Assembly (NCBI GenBank): GCA_944472155.2
Contig: OX235273.1
Span: 84,872,793 to 84,936,792 of the forward strand
Direction: 5' to 3'
Source of the DNA: Trichobilharzia szidati
Lineage: Eukaryota; Platyhelminthes; Trematoda; Strigeidida; Schistosomatidae
DNA: 64,000 nt
Made by a program: the position numbers and the translations under genes. Below the pieces are notes generated by a model, which was not told the DNA's origin, made no database searches, and saw nothing but the letters and a program-made list of their open reading frames with translations. Below are positions 13,358-24,893 of this stretch, in pieces. Every line of letters begins with the position of its first letter. Position 1 is the first letter of the stretch.

Positions 13358-13612
13358 AGTCTGACCACGGAGTGATATCGGTTAAAGAAACATATATAAA
13401 CAGGGAGTACTGGATAGCTGTTTCATCCTAGTTTGGGACTCATAAACAGTGCGCACTCACCAGATTTCGAACTCAGGACCTTCCGGTTACAGGGCATGCT
13501 CGTAGACCATTCAGCTACCCGACTTAATGGCCCATAAATCCTAACTTCTGATGTCAATCAGTGGTCAAACTTGAGAAACAAATCAAATCCCTATAAATCA
13601 ACTCTTGAAAAT
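13358..13612 (-). mobile_element. Foldback SINE with tRNA-like head and hammerhead-type core, second copy
   Basis: Same family as 10016-10289. The left arm begins with a relative of GACTACGGATTGATATC, followed by GGGAGTACTGGATAGCTG. On the minus strand the head has GGGTAGCTGAATGGTCTAC (A-box-like, about 13499-13520) and GAGTTCGAAATCT (B-box-like, 13462-13474). Then follows GAGTCCCAAACTAGGATGAAAC, whose GTCC...GGAT stem and GAAAC match hammerhead stem II and the conserved GAAA. The right end, with its GTGGTCAAACTTGAG and CTCTTGAAAATAA strings, matches the sequence to the right of the palindrome at 50894-51069. Confidence 0.6.
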
Positions 13613-13749
13613 AACAGTGGTTGTAGTATAATACTAGTTATAATAGAAGTAAGGATAGAGAAGATGGTTCAAATGGCAACCACGCATAAGCTACTACATG
13701 GCTGCGCAAGTTGCGGTAAAGTGTCTTGATTATTGTGATATACTTTCTC

Positions 13750-14400
13750 TGCACCTCTTCACAGCTAGCTACTGCCACAATACCTCTCGGATGACAGTGT
13801 CAAATACCACTTCCAGTTCAAGAAATATGGTTGTACTGGACACCCGTAAGTATGCATATTTTCTGGTATTTGTCGAAGGGTAAGATATGATCAATACACC
13901 CTCTGTCTGGTCTAAATCCTGCCAGATTTTTCCGGTTTTGTTTGTCTTAGGCACCGCCAGTTTATGCAAGATTATTGAATCTATAACTTTCGATACTATA
14001 TTTGTCAAGTTTATCCCATTAACAATATCACAGAAAGACTTGTCCTTAAAATTGGGATAATCAATAGTTTTACACCAGTCTAACGAGACTGTCTCTGATT
14101 CCTAGAAATTACGTAATATCTTAGTTTACCTTGTCAATAGTTCGTCACTGCAATCCTGAAACACCTCTCGGGTCATTTTATTAGGTCCTACTGATTTGCC
14201 TCGTTTCAGATTACAGACAGTCTTTACAACCTTTGTTACAGTTGAAGGACCCAGGTCAACACCCCGTTCAAGTAGATGTTGGGAGAATCGGGTGCCCGTG
14301 TAGGACAGAACACTTTGAGTATTCTCTTTAACGCTCCAGTCTTTTATCCTGACAAGATTGCTCCGCTTACCAGTTGCCTTTAACAACTTATTTCCCTAAT
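13750..14400 (-). pseudogene. RTE/SR2-type reverse transcriptase relic
   Basis: Minus-strand fragments in several frames show SVGPNKMTREVFQ (the GPDGI-like block), then LTNIVSKVIDSIILHKL (the IASKLLASIIL-like block), then TLRQIPENMHTY (RTE HRxTLRQ-like region), then a damaged VVFLD..AFDSV block. Frame changes and stops abound. It cannot be the same copy as 14690-15745, because there the RT C-terminus lies upstream in reading direction; the two are independent insertions. Confidence 0.65.
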
Positions 14401-14689
14401 AAGCCTAAACGGTTGTCTGGTGTTACCTACTACCGATGCGTTTTCCATCTTTTCGGGTTCTGTTGTCCACTATTGTTTAGACAAACATACAGGAGTCAAT
14501 ATCTCAAGTTATCTCATTGAAATAGCTTGGAGTGTACACATTAGAAAACTTTAAGCAGAGAACGACCATAACTGTCATGTTTAAATATATCAAAGAAGTG
14601 TTTGTTATACATTAACAAAAAAAGGAAGAGTTTACTAATTCATGAACCAAACGAGTGAGTAGATAATCATCGATATCTCATCAAATAAT

Positions 14690-15745
14690 AAAAGTTGATT
14701 GGTCATTTGCTAAACATTTGCACTTATGATTCAGGCGAAATGGCCAGTAGGTCAATAATGGTTGACCATATTGTACACAACCAGCAGTCTGTCTGTTTTC
14801 GACATAGAACTTTGCACCGATGTGCAGCAGTTCAAGTCGCCACACTCCATGTAGCACACAAAGCAAGAGAAAAAAGTAGGAGAAATGCATAATATAGACA
14901 GTAAACAGAGGTGTGAGACAAAGGTATAGTAATAACGAAGAATAAAACAGTTTCATTGGAAATCATAAGTCACAAGGAGTGGATGCATCTGCGCCACTGA
15001 GAACGATTTTGAGCCATGTCACCAATTGTTTCCAACCATTGGTTTTTACTATCCCGAGGACCCCAACCATAGGAAGTCTACACCTTCCTACGTGGCTGGC
15101 TTAGACTAACTGTTGTGGATTTCATTGACTGGTGCCATGTTTTGGTTTGACCGCCGTTAGCTCTTTTCCAGCCTGACCCTATATCAGCTAACATTGCCCG
15201 TCGAGGAAGGCAATGACTAGGCATACGTAACACATGTCCTAACCATCTCAGTCGATGTAATTTCACAGTCTCGTCGACTGATTTCCCCGCCTTACCTAGC
15301 ACTCGACGCCTAACCTCAATATTGCTCACCTTATTATACCACTTCACACGGGAGATAGAACGCAGACACCTATGATCAAAGACAGCTAATCTTTTCATGT
15401 CTTCCGCTCTCAATGGCCAGGTATCACAGCCATAAAGGAGGACGGAGCGGACTGCTGAGCAGTACACACGCCCTTTGGTCGATAGTCGGATATCATGTCT
15501 ACGCCAGAGACGGCGTAAACTGGCATATGCGAAACTAGCCCTCTGTATTCGTGCTGAGATTTCGTCAGAGATCAACCCGTTGGGGCTGATGGTACTTCCC
15601 AAGTAAGTGAAGCGGTCAACGTGCTCTACCACTTCACTTCCTATTTCTAATCTAGGAGTCGGTGTAGTCCAATCCTGTAACATCATCTTGCATTTGGCGG
15701 GGGCGAATCGCATGCCAAACATTCGTAGATTGCAGCTCAAGGTGT
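14690..15745 (-). mobile_element. RTE/SR2-type LINE, 3' part with open C-terminal RT and 3' UTR
   Basis: Minus strand. It consists of the RT thumb and C-terminal region (15740-15078) followed by about 390 bp of 3' UTR. The UTR and the end of the coding region (about 15140-14730) match the plus-strand fragment at 32256-32640, which confirms a dispersed family. The element is 5'-truncated near 15745, just downstream of the YADD region. Confidence 0.75.
15078..15740 (-). CDS. RTE/SR2-type RT C-terminal ORF fragment (220 aa)
   Basis: This is the C-terminal third of a LINE RT polyprotein. Recognisable blocks are MRFAPAKCKMM (the region just after YADD), FTYLGSTISPNG (the YLG block), ARIQRASFAYASLRRLW, LLYGCDTWPL (LLYG.E.W block), DHRCLRSISRVKW and LRWLGHVLRMP (R.R.LGH block). 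These are the standard order for RTE-clade elements of schistosomes and many other animals. The catalytic YADD itself lies upstream of the truncation and is missing, so the fragment cannot be active. No stop interrupts its 660 bp. The first Met is internal and has no meaning as a start. Confidence 0.85.
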   Translation of the reverse strand: MSCNLRMFGMRFAPAKCKMMLQDWTTPTPRLEIGSEVVEHVDRFTYLGSTISPNGLISDEISARIQRASFAYASLRRLWRRHDIRLSTKGRVYCSAVRSVLLYGCDTWPLRAEDMKRLAVFDHRCLRSISRVKWYNKVSNIEVRRRVLGKAGKSVDETVKLHRLRWLGHVLRMPSHCLPRRAMLADIGSGWKRANGGQTKTWHQSMKSTTVSLSQPRRKV

Positions 15746-17555
15746 TCAGAAGACTCTGCAGTCTGTAATTATATAACTGTAAAATACTGAGATTAGAGAA
15801 ATTGATGTTCAGTGAAGGCTTTTTTGTACTTGATAACTTTTTTCTTCACATCATTCTCCGTATTTTCTGCATACTTTAAAATTCACCGTTTAGTTCGTCA
15901 ATGGTTCACCACCACCTGACAAAATAATCCGTTTCTCTCATTATAATCACAGACATACAGACCATCAGTTCAGTGGTATGCTTCAATTTATAAGATGTAC
16001 AGAAACACATAAATTTTTAGCAATAATTCGTTTCACCAATATTCACCTTACAGCTAGCTAGCTAGCTATACATTAAAACCACGTATTTTTGTTAACTAAT
16101 CCATTGTGACCAAACTGATACTTTATATGATAGACAGTAAAAAAAAAAACAGTCAAAAAGATTATTGCTAGAGAATTAAGTGAACAAAAGTATTTATTTA
16201 AAAGGTCTACGTGCTATCAATGTTCAAATAAGATTTTTATATCCATCTAAAACTCATGATCAAAAAAATGTAGACAATCTGTGATAAAGAGTACAGAAAT
16301 GTTTCAATAGGTTAGGAATACAATGCTAAATACTTCAGTGTCATTTGATTTAAAAACAACACAACATTCTTATTGATTCAAGTTCACCTTTAATGGTCTT
16401 TTAATTGAGTGAATAAAATACATTTCTTTAAATATATCAAATAATAAAGCATGTGAAGATGTGAATTTAAAAAAACAACAACTCACCAATACCTAACCAT
16501 ATTCTGTACATGCTAACTTGACATTAAGTTGAGAAAATTTTCTAACCACATAGATTGCTTAAAACACCTACGACTGGAGCGGTAGACAAATAATATTTGC
16601 AATGGATTCCTGAAACCCCAGCTATCTTAAAACTTACTCCGCACAAAACACCCTATAATGTAAACTACTAATGAGTACGAAATGAGAATACGTTTGCTAT
16701 TCAACGTTTTTAAAGCTTTATTGGCTCTATAGCTGATGTCAATGAGTGACTAAAAACCGAATGAGACCATTCAATCATTTACAGACTAATTAGATGAATC
16801 AGAGGGTTTTCAACTTGACGTAAGGAATTCTTCTACATTACAGTAAACAATAGGTGACAGCTTATGAGTAGCGAGAGTGAAAGAAAGACATTGTCACCAT
16901 TACATGTGTTTACTTACTACACACAGGTTACTATAAAGGCAATTTAAAGATATGCTCCTTTTTTAAGTAACTCTCGGATATTTTGAAACTCCGACACATA
17001 AAACTATTTAATGTATGAGTTGACAGCTTAATGGAATAGAGTAAGATGCTTGTTATAAAGTGATTTATTTCTTCATACATTTATTCCCCTTTATAAATTT
17101 GAATAAAGCAATAACAACAGTTTGTGCAAAATAAGACGGCACCATCATTTATTTTGTCGGCTTCTTATAAGCTGTTTACAGCCTAAATAAATTATTATTA
17201 TTAAGTTCACGTACAGAACAGTTTTAACATACTTGCAAATTTTAAATAATGTCAGTTGACAGGAGGCATCGAACCTGGTAAACAGTGCTCAGAAAATTAC
17301 ACGTATATGGTTCTTACACAGAGAGTTCAGGTCTAAGCAAAGTAAATGTCTGCATACAATGGTAAGGAAGTTTGCGTAATAAAGACGAGAGACGCGTTAT
17401 ATGATGATAAGTAACTACTAAACTGGGTAACAGTACATTGAGTTCAACTCATATTATAGAAACAAGTGATAAGCAAAATTACACTGTATCAAAGGGGTGG
17501 GGGGGAAAAGCCAAAGATTACGCAATCAAATGAAAGAGAGAATAAAGACATCCAG
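15746..17555. other. Unassigned AT-rich stretch
   Basis: No protein signature. A plus-strand string near 17160-17210 (TTTACAGCCTAAATAAA followed by (TTA)n) resembles a LINE 3' tail. A tetranucleotide-type GCTA repeat sits near 16053-16068. Confidence 0.35.
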
Positions 17556-19195
17556 TTACCAAGGCAAGGAAAGACTGATAAGTGCTTCTTTCTGAACACA
17601 CAATCCGGGTTTCAGGCGTTTGATTGAGATTGCTTCGGAAAACTTGAGGAGAATTGAACTTTTTTGTCTATTGATAATTTTACAGGATTTTGCGATTTCC
17701 ACCTCATGACCCCTATTGTAAACGTTTGTTCCCTTGAGACGTATCCTTTTCAGTACATGTTCAGAAAATCTGGGGTTGTCCTTCTTTCTGTTCTCCCAGT
17801 GTAACTTCTCCTGCAGATACACGTAAATTTGTATACAGAGTTGGATTTAACATGAAAAGGGGATATGTAAAATTGACTGCAGCAAGGAGTGTGTTATCCG
17901 ATAGACGGAAACCAACTTAGCTGCAGGATAGGCTCTGGCTAGTGACGTGCTCAATCTTCTGTTGACAATTATTGCAGTATTTCCACCTTAAAAGTCGAGT
18001 TGAATGAAGATAGTCTTTTTCCCACTGCTATTTGTTCGACATTTGAGCCTTCATATCTTCCACATTTGTTAATGAATCTCTGACAGTAAGTGTTGTTTTT
18101 CAACATCTTTTCGAGAATCATAAATTCTTCCTCTAATTTCTCTGTATAGCATATTTCCTAGCTCCATAGTTCAGAGTCCTGACTAGTGATCGTTTATAGG
18201 TATTTGGACAAAAACTATTGAAATGTAGGTATTGCCCATTCCATGTAGGCTTTCGGTAAATTGACCTCTGGAAACTACCATCTCCCAGGAGTTGCATGGC
18301 AATATCAAGGGAATGGAACTTCCCGGCATCTTCACGTTCCATAGTAAATTCAATATTTGTATGTGCGTTGTTGAATAATCCAAGTAGATAGGAGACACCA
18401 CAAACGTGTCGGTGGGAACATCATCACTCACTGCGGAATGCAGGCACATCCAGTTGACGAGTCCCAAATAGGACGAAATGCGCATCCACCAATTAACTTC
18501 TTATTGACAATAAGTTGTTTCGTCAATTGCATGCTTCAACTTTGTTCTTTCAAGGTTAAACATGAAGATATCTGCTAAAGCATGGCTAAGGGGATTGCCC
18601 ATAGCTACACCATCTATTTGGCGGTAAAGAGTGTTGTCAAACTGGAATTGTGCATCCATGGTACACATAAGCAGTAGGCGTTTGAATTCCGACTCCGAGA
18701 GTGGGAGTAGATTAGAATGCTGACAAATGATCTCGATTGTAACCCCTAGTTACAATTTTGATTATTCATCACATTTTGATGACGCAAACAGTAACCCTAA
18801 AAAATTTGTTTTGACAATCCTAATGTACACACACATACACACAAAATAATTACACATAAATGCAGTTGTACAGATAAGTGAATAAATTCACTGAAAAGAG
18901 ACTGTTCGTTGTACTTTGTTGTTCTTAAATTCTTATTTAGGAGATCTTTCAACGCATTTGTATGGGATTTCTCAGCTGCATCTGTCTTATCTTTCTGGCA
19001 ATCATCAACTTTAAACCTCAACGGGTCATTTAACACAGCTTTCACCTTTGCAATGTAGCTATCTTTGTCCATGAGCACCACCCCCAAGCCTTTGTTAGGT
19101 TGCAGTATGACGAATCTCTAATTATTTTTGAGAGCTTCCAATGCTGTCTGATGCTTTATGTTTTGCCAGCCATACTGTGATTTATCTAAATTTTA
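17556..19195 (-). pseudogene. Penelope-like retroelement relic (RT plus C-terminal endonuclease region)
   Basis: Minus-strand fragments run in correct order. First, LQPNKGLGVVLMDKDSYI near 19090-19020 (RT N-terminal 'kGngvVilDK' block, with a stop just before it). Then LPLSESEFKRLLLMC and YRQIDGVAMGNPLS (the Penelope 'YRQIDGVAMG' block), followed by ALADIFM near 18590. Then a damaged catalytic site reading VPTDTF where YVDDTF is expected; then NIEFTMERED and FQRSIYRKPTWNGQYLHFNS near 18330-18220. Then LARAYPAAKLVSVYRITH near 17930, and finally SEAISIKRLKPGLCVQKEA near 17600, typical of the end of the GIY-YIG part. There is an internal deletion between about 18800 and 18730, multiple frame changes, and a loss or disruption of the catalytic aspartates. 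The element is dead. Confidence 0.85.
18403..18485 (+). ncRNA. Sm-alpha-like hammerhead ribozyme fragment (degenerate)
   Basis: The plus strand contains ACATCCAGTTGACGAG followed by TCCCAAATAGGACGAAATGC. It matches the 3' half of the schistosome Sm-alpha hammerhead as I know it: stem I 3' strand CATCCAG, core C-U-G-A-N-G-A, stem II GUCC/GGAC with CAAAUA loop, then GAAA and stem III. Here the first core base is U instead of C (U-U-G-A-C-G-A), a position (C3) needed for catalysis, and the 5' half with the cleavage site is not recognisable. It lies antisense within the Penelope RT, beside the catalytic motif. Confidence 0.65.
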
Positions 19196-19387
19196 ATATT
19201 TAGCAATTTAGCGTAAATCAGTGCCTCTAATAAAAAATTATGTTTCAGTATATACAATCGAATAACAACTATAAAAAAGTATGTCGCATCAATGGATAGT
19301 ATTCACTGAGCAGTCATTTGGCTCATTTAAGACCGTGATCATCAACTGTCTACCTGAATCAGTCAATCACATCAAGTCACTCTGAAA

Positions 19388-19450
19388 AAGCTAGCTCATT
19401 GGTTTAAGTACTACACTTCTAACTCATAGGCTATGCGTTCTAGAACATAA
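19388..19450 (+). repeat. Possible tRNA-like SINE head
   Basis: TAGCTCATTGGTTTAAG resembles a Pol III A box, and GCGTTCTAGAAC, about 35 bp further on, a decayed B box. No downstream body or tail was identified. Confidence 0.3.
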
Positions 19451-19559
19451 AAAGATACCTAATGACTTTTTTTTGTAGTTATTAATAAAAAATTTATTTA
19501 AAATTATAATTAAATTGGATTTAACTGCAAGCTTAATAAAATAAGGCTGCCTACTATCA

Positions 19560-20450
19560 CCGATGACATTCCTGATTGTGGTTGACGGGATCACGTGGGA
19601 GACTGATGGGAGAGAGAAGACAGAAATACGTCAGACCGATAAGAAGAACCTAGCAGATCTAAATCTCGCGGATCGTTTATGTTTAATATCACACAAACTC
19701 AAAGACTTACAGGCGAAAACCAACAAGTTGGCAGAAGAGAATACACAACTACAAGCAAACATCGAGAAGACGGAGGTGATGAAGATACCCAACAACTAAC
19801 CACAACAAACACAGAGCTCTGTCAACGGCAGAAATTTGAGAGAGGTCACTTCTTTCACTCATCTGGGCAGTGCCGTTTCAAGTACAAGAGACAGCACGGA
19901 TGAGGATATCAAAACAAAACTCGATAAGACAAGGCAGTTAGAAAATCCTCTGCACTAAGCATAAGGGAAGGAATTCGGACTTTCAACACGAATGTTAAGT
20001 CAGTCAGTTCTTGTGTGTGGTGGATAACAAACTTGCCGCGCCATTTCCAACAGGCAACAGAAGACCTTTATCAACAATTGCCTTCGCTCCATACTGAAAA
20101 TCGAATGGTCAGAAAGGATACCAACAACGTACTCTGAGATCGAACCAACTAAGATCCTCTTGTTCAACAAGTGTCCAGAAGAAAATGGACGTGGATCACA
20201 CACACACACACTGTGGAAGACCTATGACTGACCATCATGTGCCAAACCCTCTAGTGGAGCTCGAATGGGAAATAACGAGTTGGGCTTGGATTCGAAGGTG
20301 ACATGGAGAAGATCGTGTGGGCAGAAGATGAAAGCTTATGAGCAATCATGAAGGCAGCTAACGAGGAGTGCAGAGGACAGGGCAAAATGGAGATGTGCTG
20401 TTGAAGCCCTACATTCCCCTCAGAATCCATAGAATAATAATAATAAAGAA
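19560..20450 (+). pseudogene. RTE-type LINE relic, RT through 3' end
   Basis: Plus strand. It starts at the catalytic block, here decayed to LNLADRLCLISHKLKDLQAK (YADD reads LADR). It continues through NIEKTEVMKIPNN, then in another frame VNGRNLREVTSFTHLGS, then SILKIEWSERIPTTYSEIE, then KRAEDRAKWRCAVEAL-like residues. It ends with GAAGCCCTACATTCC and an (ATA)n tail near 20425. The order equals that of the 40453-45020 element, so the family is the same. Frame changes show it is inactive. Confidence 0.75.
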
Positions 20451-21934
20451 ATCAACAATACACATCTAACTATCTCATCGTTAAATATTCTAATCACCAC
20501 CTTACAATACTATAGCAATTTAGGGACGGCATACATCTTGAGTTTAATGCGGTAAATAAAGTAAACAAAAACTCAATAGAGTTCTTCGTGTCAGTTATGT
20601 TGTAGAGGAAGTATTTCAAGCATAATACTAGGTATTCTAATAGAAAAGGTGGAATATGCTTTATTTATATGAATGTGATGTTTTTTGACTTGCCACTAAC
20701 AAAAAGGCAGATAACCTCAACTTGTAAACTTTTATAAAAATAAAAAAGGAACAGAACACTAAGAGAATAAGTGCAATCGATTTCATGTGTGCTCATCCAC
20801 TGATTATGTTATCTGTCTGACACAGTAAGTAAGTGTTTATCTGTCTACCAATAAAATAACTGACTGTGATTAATTGTTATCAAAATTTCAACTATATTAC
20901 AAAATTGGAAATAAATATAAAATTGGTGAAAAGAGATAATATTGTAAAGACAGAGACCCTATAAAGTCACATGATGTGTTTTATTCTTCTCTATACTCCA
21001 TCTTGTTTACGGGAGAATATATAAAGATAAACCTATGAAATATATAATGTGATCATTAGCAATTACGTTATAATAATAACGGAAATCAATGAACATTGTA
21101 GGAAATAAGAAGTCAGTTTGTCTATAATTATATGGTGAATAGTATCAGTAATATGCCAAATTCAGGCTGACCATAGATATCGGGTGTGCGCCGGAGATAA
21201 CACATGAATCGATTCAAGAAGTACATGGAAAATGTATCGCCTCTTTTCTATAATGTGAGAGAATAAGGAGCTGCAAGACGTATTTCGTCAATGGAAAATA
21301 GACTTTGTAAATCAAAGGATATAAACAGTTTGTATTTTTACTGTAACAGCTGTTGAGAATTAATTCAGTAGAAATTCTAACCTATATCACTTAGTTTTGA
21401 AGTCAACAAGTTGTTCACTAGACAACTAGGATTGTGAAAGACTGACTAGTGTACACGATTGAAAGATGTAGACTAGCACACAAGGACATCATCCTAGATA
21501 GACCCTGTGAACAGCTTAGTGACAAGATTATTGATTTCTGGATTGAATGATACAGGTTTGAATGTCCCAGGAAACATATTTCCTGAAAATCATAGAAATC
21601 CTTTTCTGAATACCAAGTGCAAAACCTACGCCCACAGCTTCCTGAGGATTAGACCAACGTCACAACGAAACTGCGTTACGACACACTGTACAGCAGCGAC
21701 GTGGCACTTTGCTTAATAACTACATTCTATTTTATTGATAGGTTTCAGCGATCGTATTCATGTTAACACATTTGACAATGAACAACACTTATTTTGTTAG
21801 GGTTGATATATTACATGGCTTTTTAAACCTCAGAAGTTGGAGAAGCGTTCGAATCCGTGAACCAGTTGTTGGAAGTCGAGTGATTTAAGTCAATCAGTCC
21901 ATCGCTACAACTACATTAATTACGAAACAGAGAT
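20451..21934. other. Unassigned AT-rich stretch
   Basis: Nothing recognised. The short frame 21507-21716 has no family signature. Confidence 0.4.
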
Positions 21935-22540
21935 TGGTGTTCGTTACTATTATTATTCATTCCTTGCCTTTTGAGTGCGACAAAGGTCTTCATCGATACA
22001 TCCGTATTGTACTCGATCCTCTGCCATTACCTCCAACTGGCTTCACAATCGCTCACAAGCTTACATTTCTTCTTCAGATGATCTACTCCATATCGTCTTC
22101 GGACATGCAATCTATCACTTCCTGTTCAGCTCCCACTCAATGATCTCCTCAACGTATTTCCAATCCATCTCCATTCCTTTCTGAGCAATAGGTTATTGGC
22201 TGGTTCGCTGCCAGAGCTCCGTGTTGCTTATCCTTTGTCGTCACTCACCTCATTCTAAGTATTGAGCAAAGACAGTTGTTGATGAAGGCCAACAGTCTGT
22301 TGGCAATGTCTGTGTTGACTCACTAAGTCGTCGAACCTAATGTATAACACTTGCAAAACTAATATGTTTACTTCATAATTGTGATATAACAGCATTTCTT
22401 TCTTTTATGTTTCCTGTTCTGTATGTGAAGCTGCTCCCCGTCTTCACAATTGGAGGCATTGACTCCATATTGATATTAAAAATTCGGATCCTGTTCCTTG
22501 TGCAAAGTGCTGTGGATCTACGCACAATACCACATCACAT
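21935..22540 (-). mobile_element. RTE-type LINE, 3' fragment
   Basis: Minus-strand copy, recognised by the tail at 21943-21960 (ATTATTATT next to a diverged ATTCCTTGCC), the GGCTTCACAATCGCTCAC segment, CCATCTCCATTCC, TTGAGCAATAGGTTATTGGCTGG and TGATGAAGGCCAACAG blocks, all shared in order with 28512-29005 and 27276-27590. It holds the last RT codons and 3' UTR only, with many substitutions. Confidence 0.6.
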
Positions 22541-23833
22541 AAAATATTAACTAAGCAAAGAGCGATCAACGACGGGATATGGGCAAATAAGGAAAAGCAG
22601 TACCAGAAGCAAAAGATATTAAAATAAAATGCATAAAGTAAAAGAATAAATATTAATTTTCTCTGGAGACTTAAAGCAAAAAGGTATGAAAAAGACCTAA
22701 TCCACTATCACGTTTCCAGTTGTTGTTTAGAGTCAGAGTTTAGTTCTTCTGCAGACACTAAAAATAATGCCTACAAAATCTCACGTGAATTAAATGAACA
22801 ATCAGAAACCACGTGATTGCTGCTACATATTATTTTGCTTACACTGATTTTTATTTTACGTTACTCTCGCTAAAACGTATTCGCAGTAGATGGTAAACTG
22901 AAGAGAAGAATATAAACTGATAAGCAATCAACTATACAGGTGAAGAGATAAAATTGTAAAAAGATGAGAGGATGAGATCCTTTAAAAGACACGAACTTTC
23001 AATTTTGTACTGACAGTGGATGGCTACATAATTGTTAGAAAAACGGTGACTTAAGATTCCAAGTGGAACAAATAGGAGTTTATTGATAACAACAAAAAAG
23101 CTACTGCTCAGCAAACGATTCATTATTATTACTATTATTATTATTATTAAGACACAAACTTCGTACATTATGAGCACCAAGAGATGCTCCAGACAAGATC
23201 TCACAGTCTGTGAGAAGGCTGGAAAATTGCTCGGGTGCCGAGACCGAAGCAGGTGGTTGTCTTAGCAGATCACCCCCTGGGTCTTTCACTTTGACGTTTC
23301 CATGCCACTGATTCATAAAAAGAGGCATTCGAGATTCGATAATACCTCCTAATTCTTTTTTAAACGAACAATATCAAATGATCAGAATTAAAAGATTTAA
23401 ATTCTTCAACTTCATCCAATATGCTGGATCGAAGTAGACATGCAGGCTGTAAGAATTATATGTAGCTAATCAACCGATCAATGAGTGGCAAACTAGCAAA
23501 AAAGTGCACTTCAAAACAAAACACAATAAACAACAATAGATAAAAATCAAAGTGAAAGAAGGCATAGTTCTAAGTAATGTAGATGTTCAGAATTTCAAGG
23601 ATGTTTAGAAGTGAATGCATTTGCAGCAGTGCATAAAACGACCCCACTGAAATTCTTTGTGAAGTTTATGATGCTGCTCCCCGAAATATTACTGAAAGTC
23701 GCATCAATTTAAACTCTATATCGAAAAATAAAGTAATCTGTAGACTATTTTGTCTTTTCAGTAATTCCAAAGGAAACTATTTTATGAATTTGGAATTCAT
23801 GAGGCGATTAGTCTTAAAAATCATCTTTCTGAA
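22541..23833. other. Mostly unassigned, with a possible LINE tail at 23125-23330
   Basis: At 23125-23152 there is an (ATT)n run. Read on the minus strand it ends a roughly 180-bp segment with short open frames, which fits a CR1-type 3' end. No RT blocks remain, so the call is tentative. The rest is featureless. Confidence 0.35.
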
Positions 23834-24050
23834 TCAGTTGATAAGGCGTTCTTTGCAATAAAACTTCAGATGACTTTCACCAGTCTGAAGTTCTTTTCCG
23901 TTGGTGTAGAAGATAAACTCCCTCATTTGGGCACCTCCATGTGCAACTATAAATTCCCCAGCTCTTACGCAGCAAGGTACATAGGTCCTAGCCAAAGAAT
24001 ACTTTCCACACGAAGCACACTCCAGCATGGTTTTACAAGGGAGAAAGGAA
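23834..24050 (-). CDS. Unrecognised short ORF, cysteine-rich start
   Basis: A minus-strand frame from about 24048 to 23834 reads LPCKTMLECASCGKYSLA, then YVPCCVRAGEFIVAHGG, then REFIFYTNGKEL. The spacing of cysteines (C..C..C..C with CC further on) resembles a zinc-binding knuckle and the composition is protein-like rather than AT-rich chance. I do not recognise the family. No splice signals flank it clearly, so it may be an exon of an unknown gene or a transposon fragment. Confidence 0.25.
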
Positions 24051-24651
24051 AGATGTGGAAAGGATTACTCTAGAACAGTTGATCGATTTGTGTCACTCAA
24101 CCGACTCCGACAAATGTTTGAAGACTATCTATTGAATTCAAGTCAGATTAGCACATTTTCTTCATTCCAAGCTTCCAACGACTGTAGAGGCCTTGTTTAT
24201 TCATGAATTTAGCCAGAACTTTGTTTACAAAAGAGGTATGCATATTCCCTAATTCTAATTTGGCCTTAGAATAGAAAAGGGGAATGAAACCAATTACTTA
24301 CTTAATTTTTGTCGTGTCTAAGTAGTCTGTGTGCCTTTCCCTTATTATTACTGATATTTTAAATTTGGACAGTTTCCAGTATTATTTCACTTGTTCCGTT
24401 TATTATTTTAATTCAATATGTTTTTGCTATGTTTAACTCTATCTTATCAAACTTCCCGCCATGTTGCATAATGTTTTAATTGCCTACTAATCCTATTAAT
24501 GTCTATACAATCAATGAACTATCCTATATGTGATATTATTAATTTTATCACTTCATATTGAACTGTGATTGTAATCACAAACATTTTATCACATTTTACA
24601 TTATTATTTCAAGTATTCACAAATTTGTTTGAATTTCTTCACGAGACACCC

Positions 24652-24893
24652 TTTTTATTCCTTTAGGTTTCGATCGGAACAGAGGCCTCCAAGTTAGAGC
24701 TTTAAAGTTTCTGTAGCATTGGCTTATTTATTTTACGGGGTGGGGTTGTTAACCTTACACCCAACCTTTCCGCTTTACCGACCTTACTACAGGTTTAGTG
24801 AGGTTTAAGAGTGCGTTGACCGTGAATCGAACTCTGGAACACGTGTGTGAGTGGCGAGCATTCTACCGGTGGACCACCGACGGACACTCACAG
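24652..24893 (-). mobile_element. tRNA-Gly-like SINE sharing an RTE tail
   Basis: Minus strand. The head near 24893-24815 resembles tRNA-Gly (GCC): GGTGGTCCACCGGTAGAAT (A box), TGCTCGCC (anticodon-arm region) and AGTTCGATTC (B box). The body includes GGTTGGGTGTAAGG and TGCTACAGAAAC, and the 3' end reads GGCCTCTGTTCCGATCGAA then ACCTAAAGGAATAAA. Other copies are at 33914-34164 and 45066-45215. The terminal GTTCC...GGAATAAA block is shared with the RTE elements in this window, the classic sign of a SINE that borrows LINE machinery. Confidence 0.8.

Noticed and set aside
18183..18485. 100-codon minus-strand frame starting MRISSYLGLV
   Set aside because: It crosses the hammerhead-like insert and then leaves the Penelope frame; it is not a real protein.
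24815..24893. tRNA-Gly gene
   Set aside because: The head resembles tRNA-Gly but the acceptor stem is broken and it is fused to a SINE body present in three copies.
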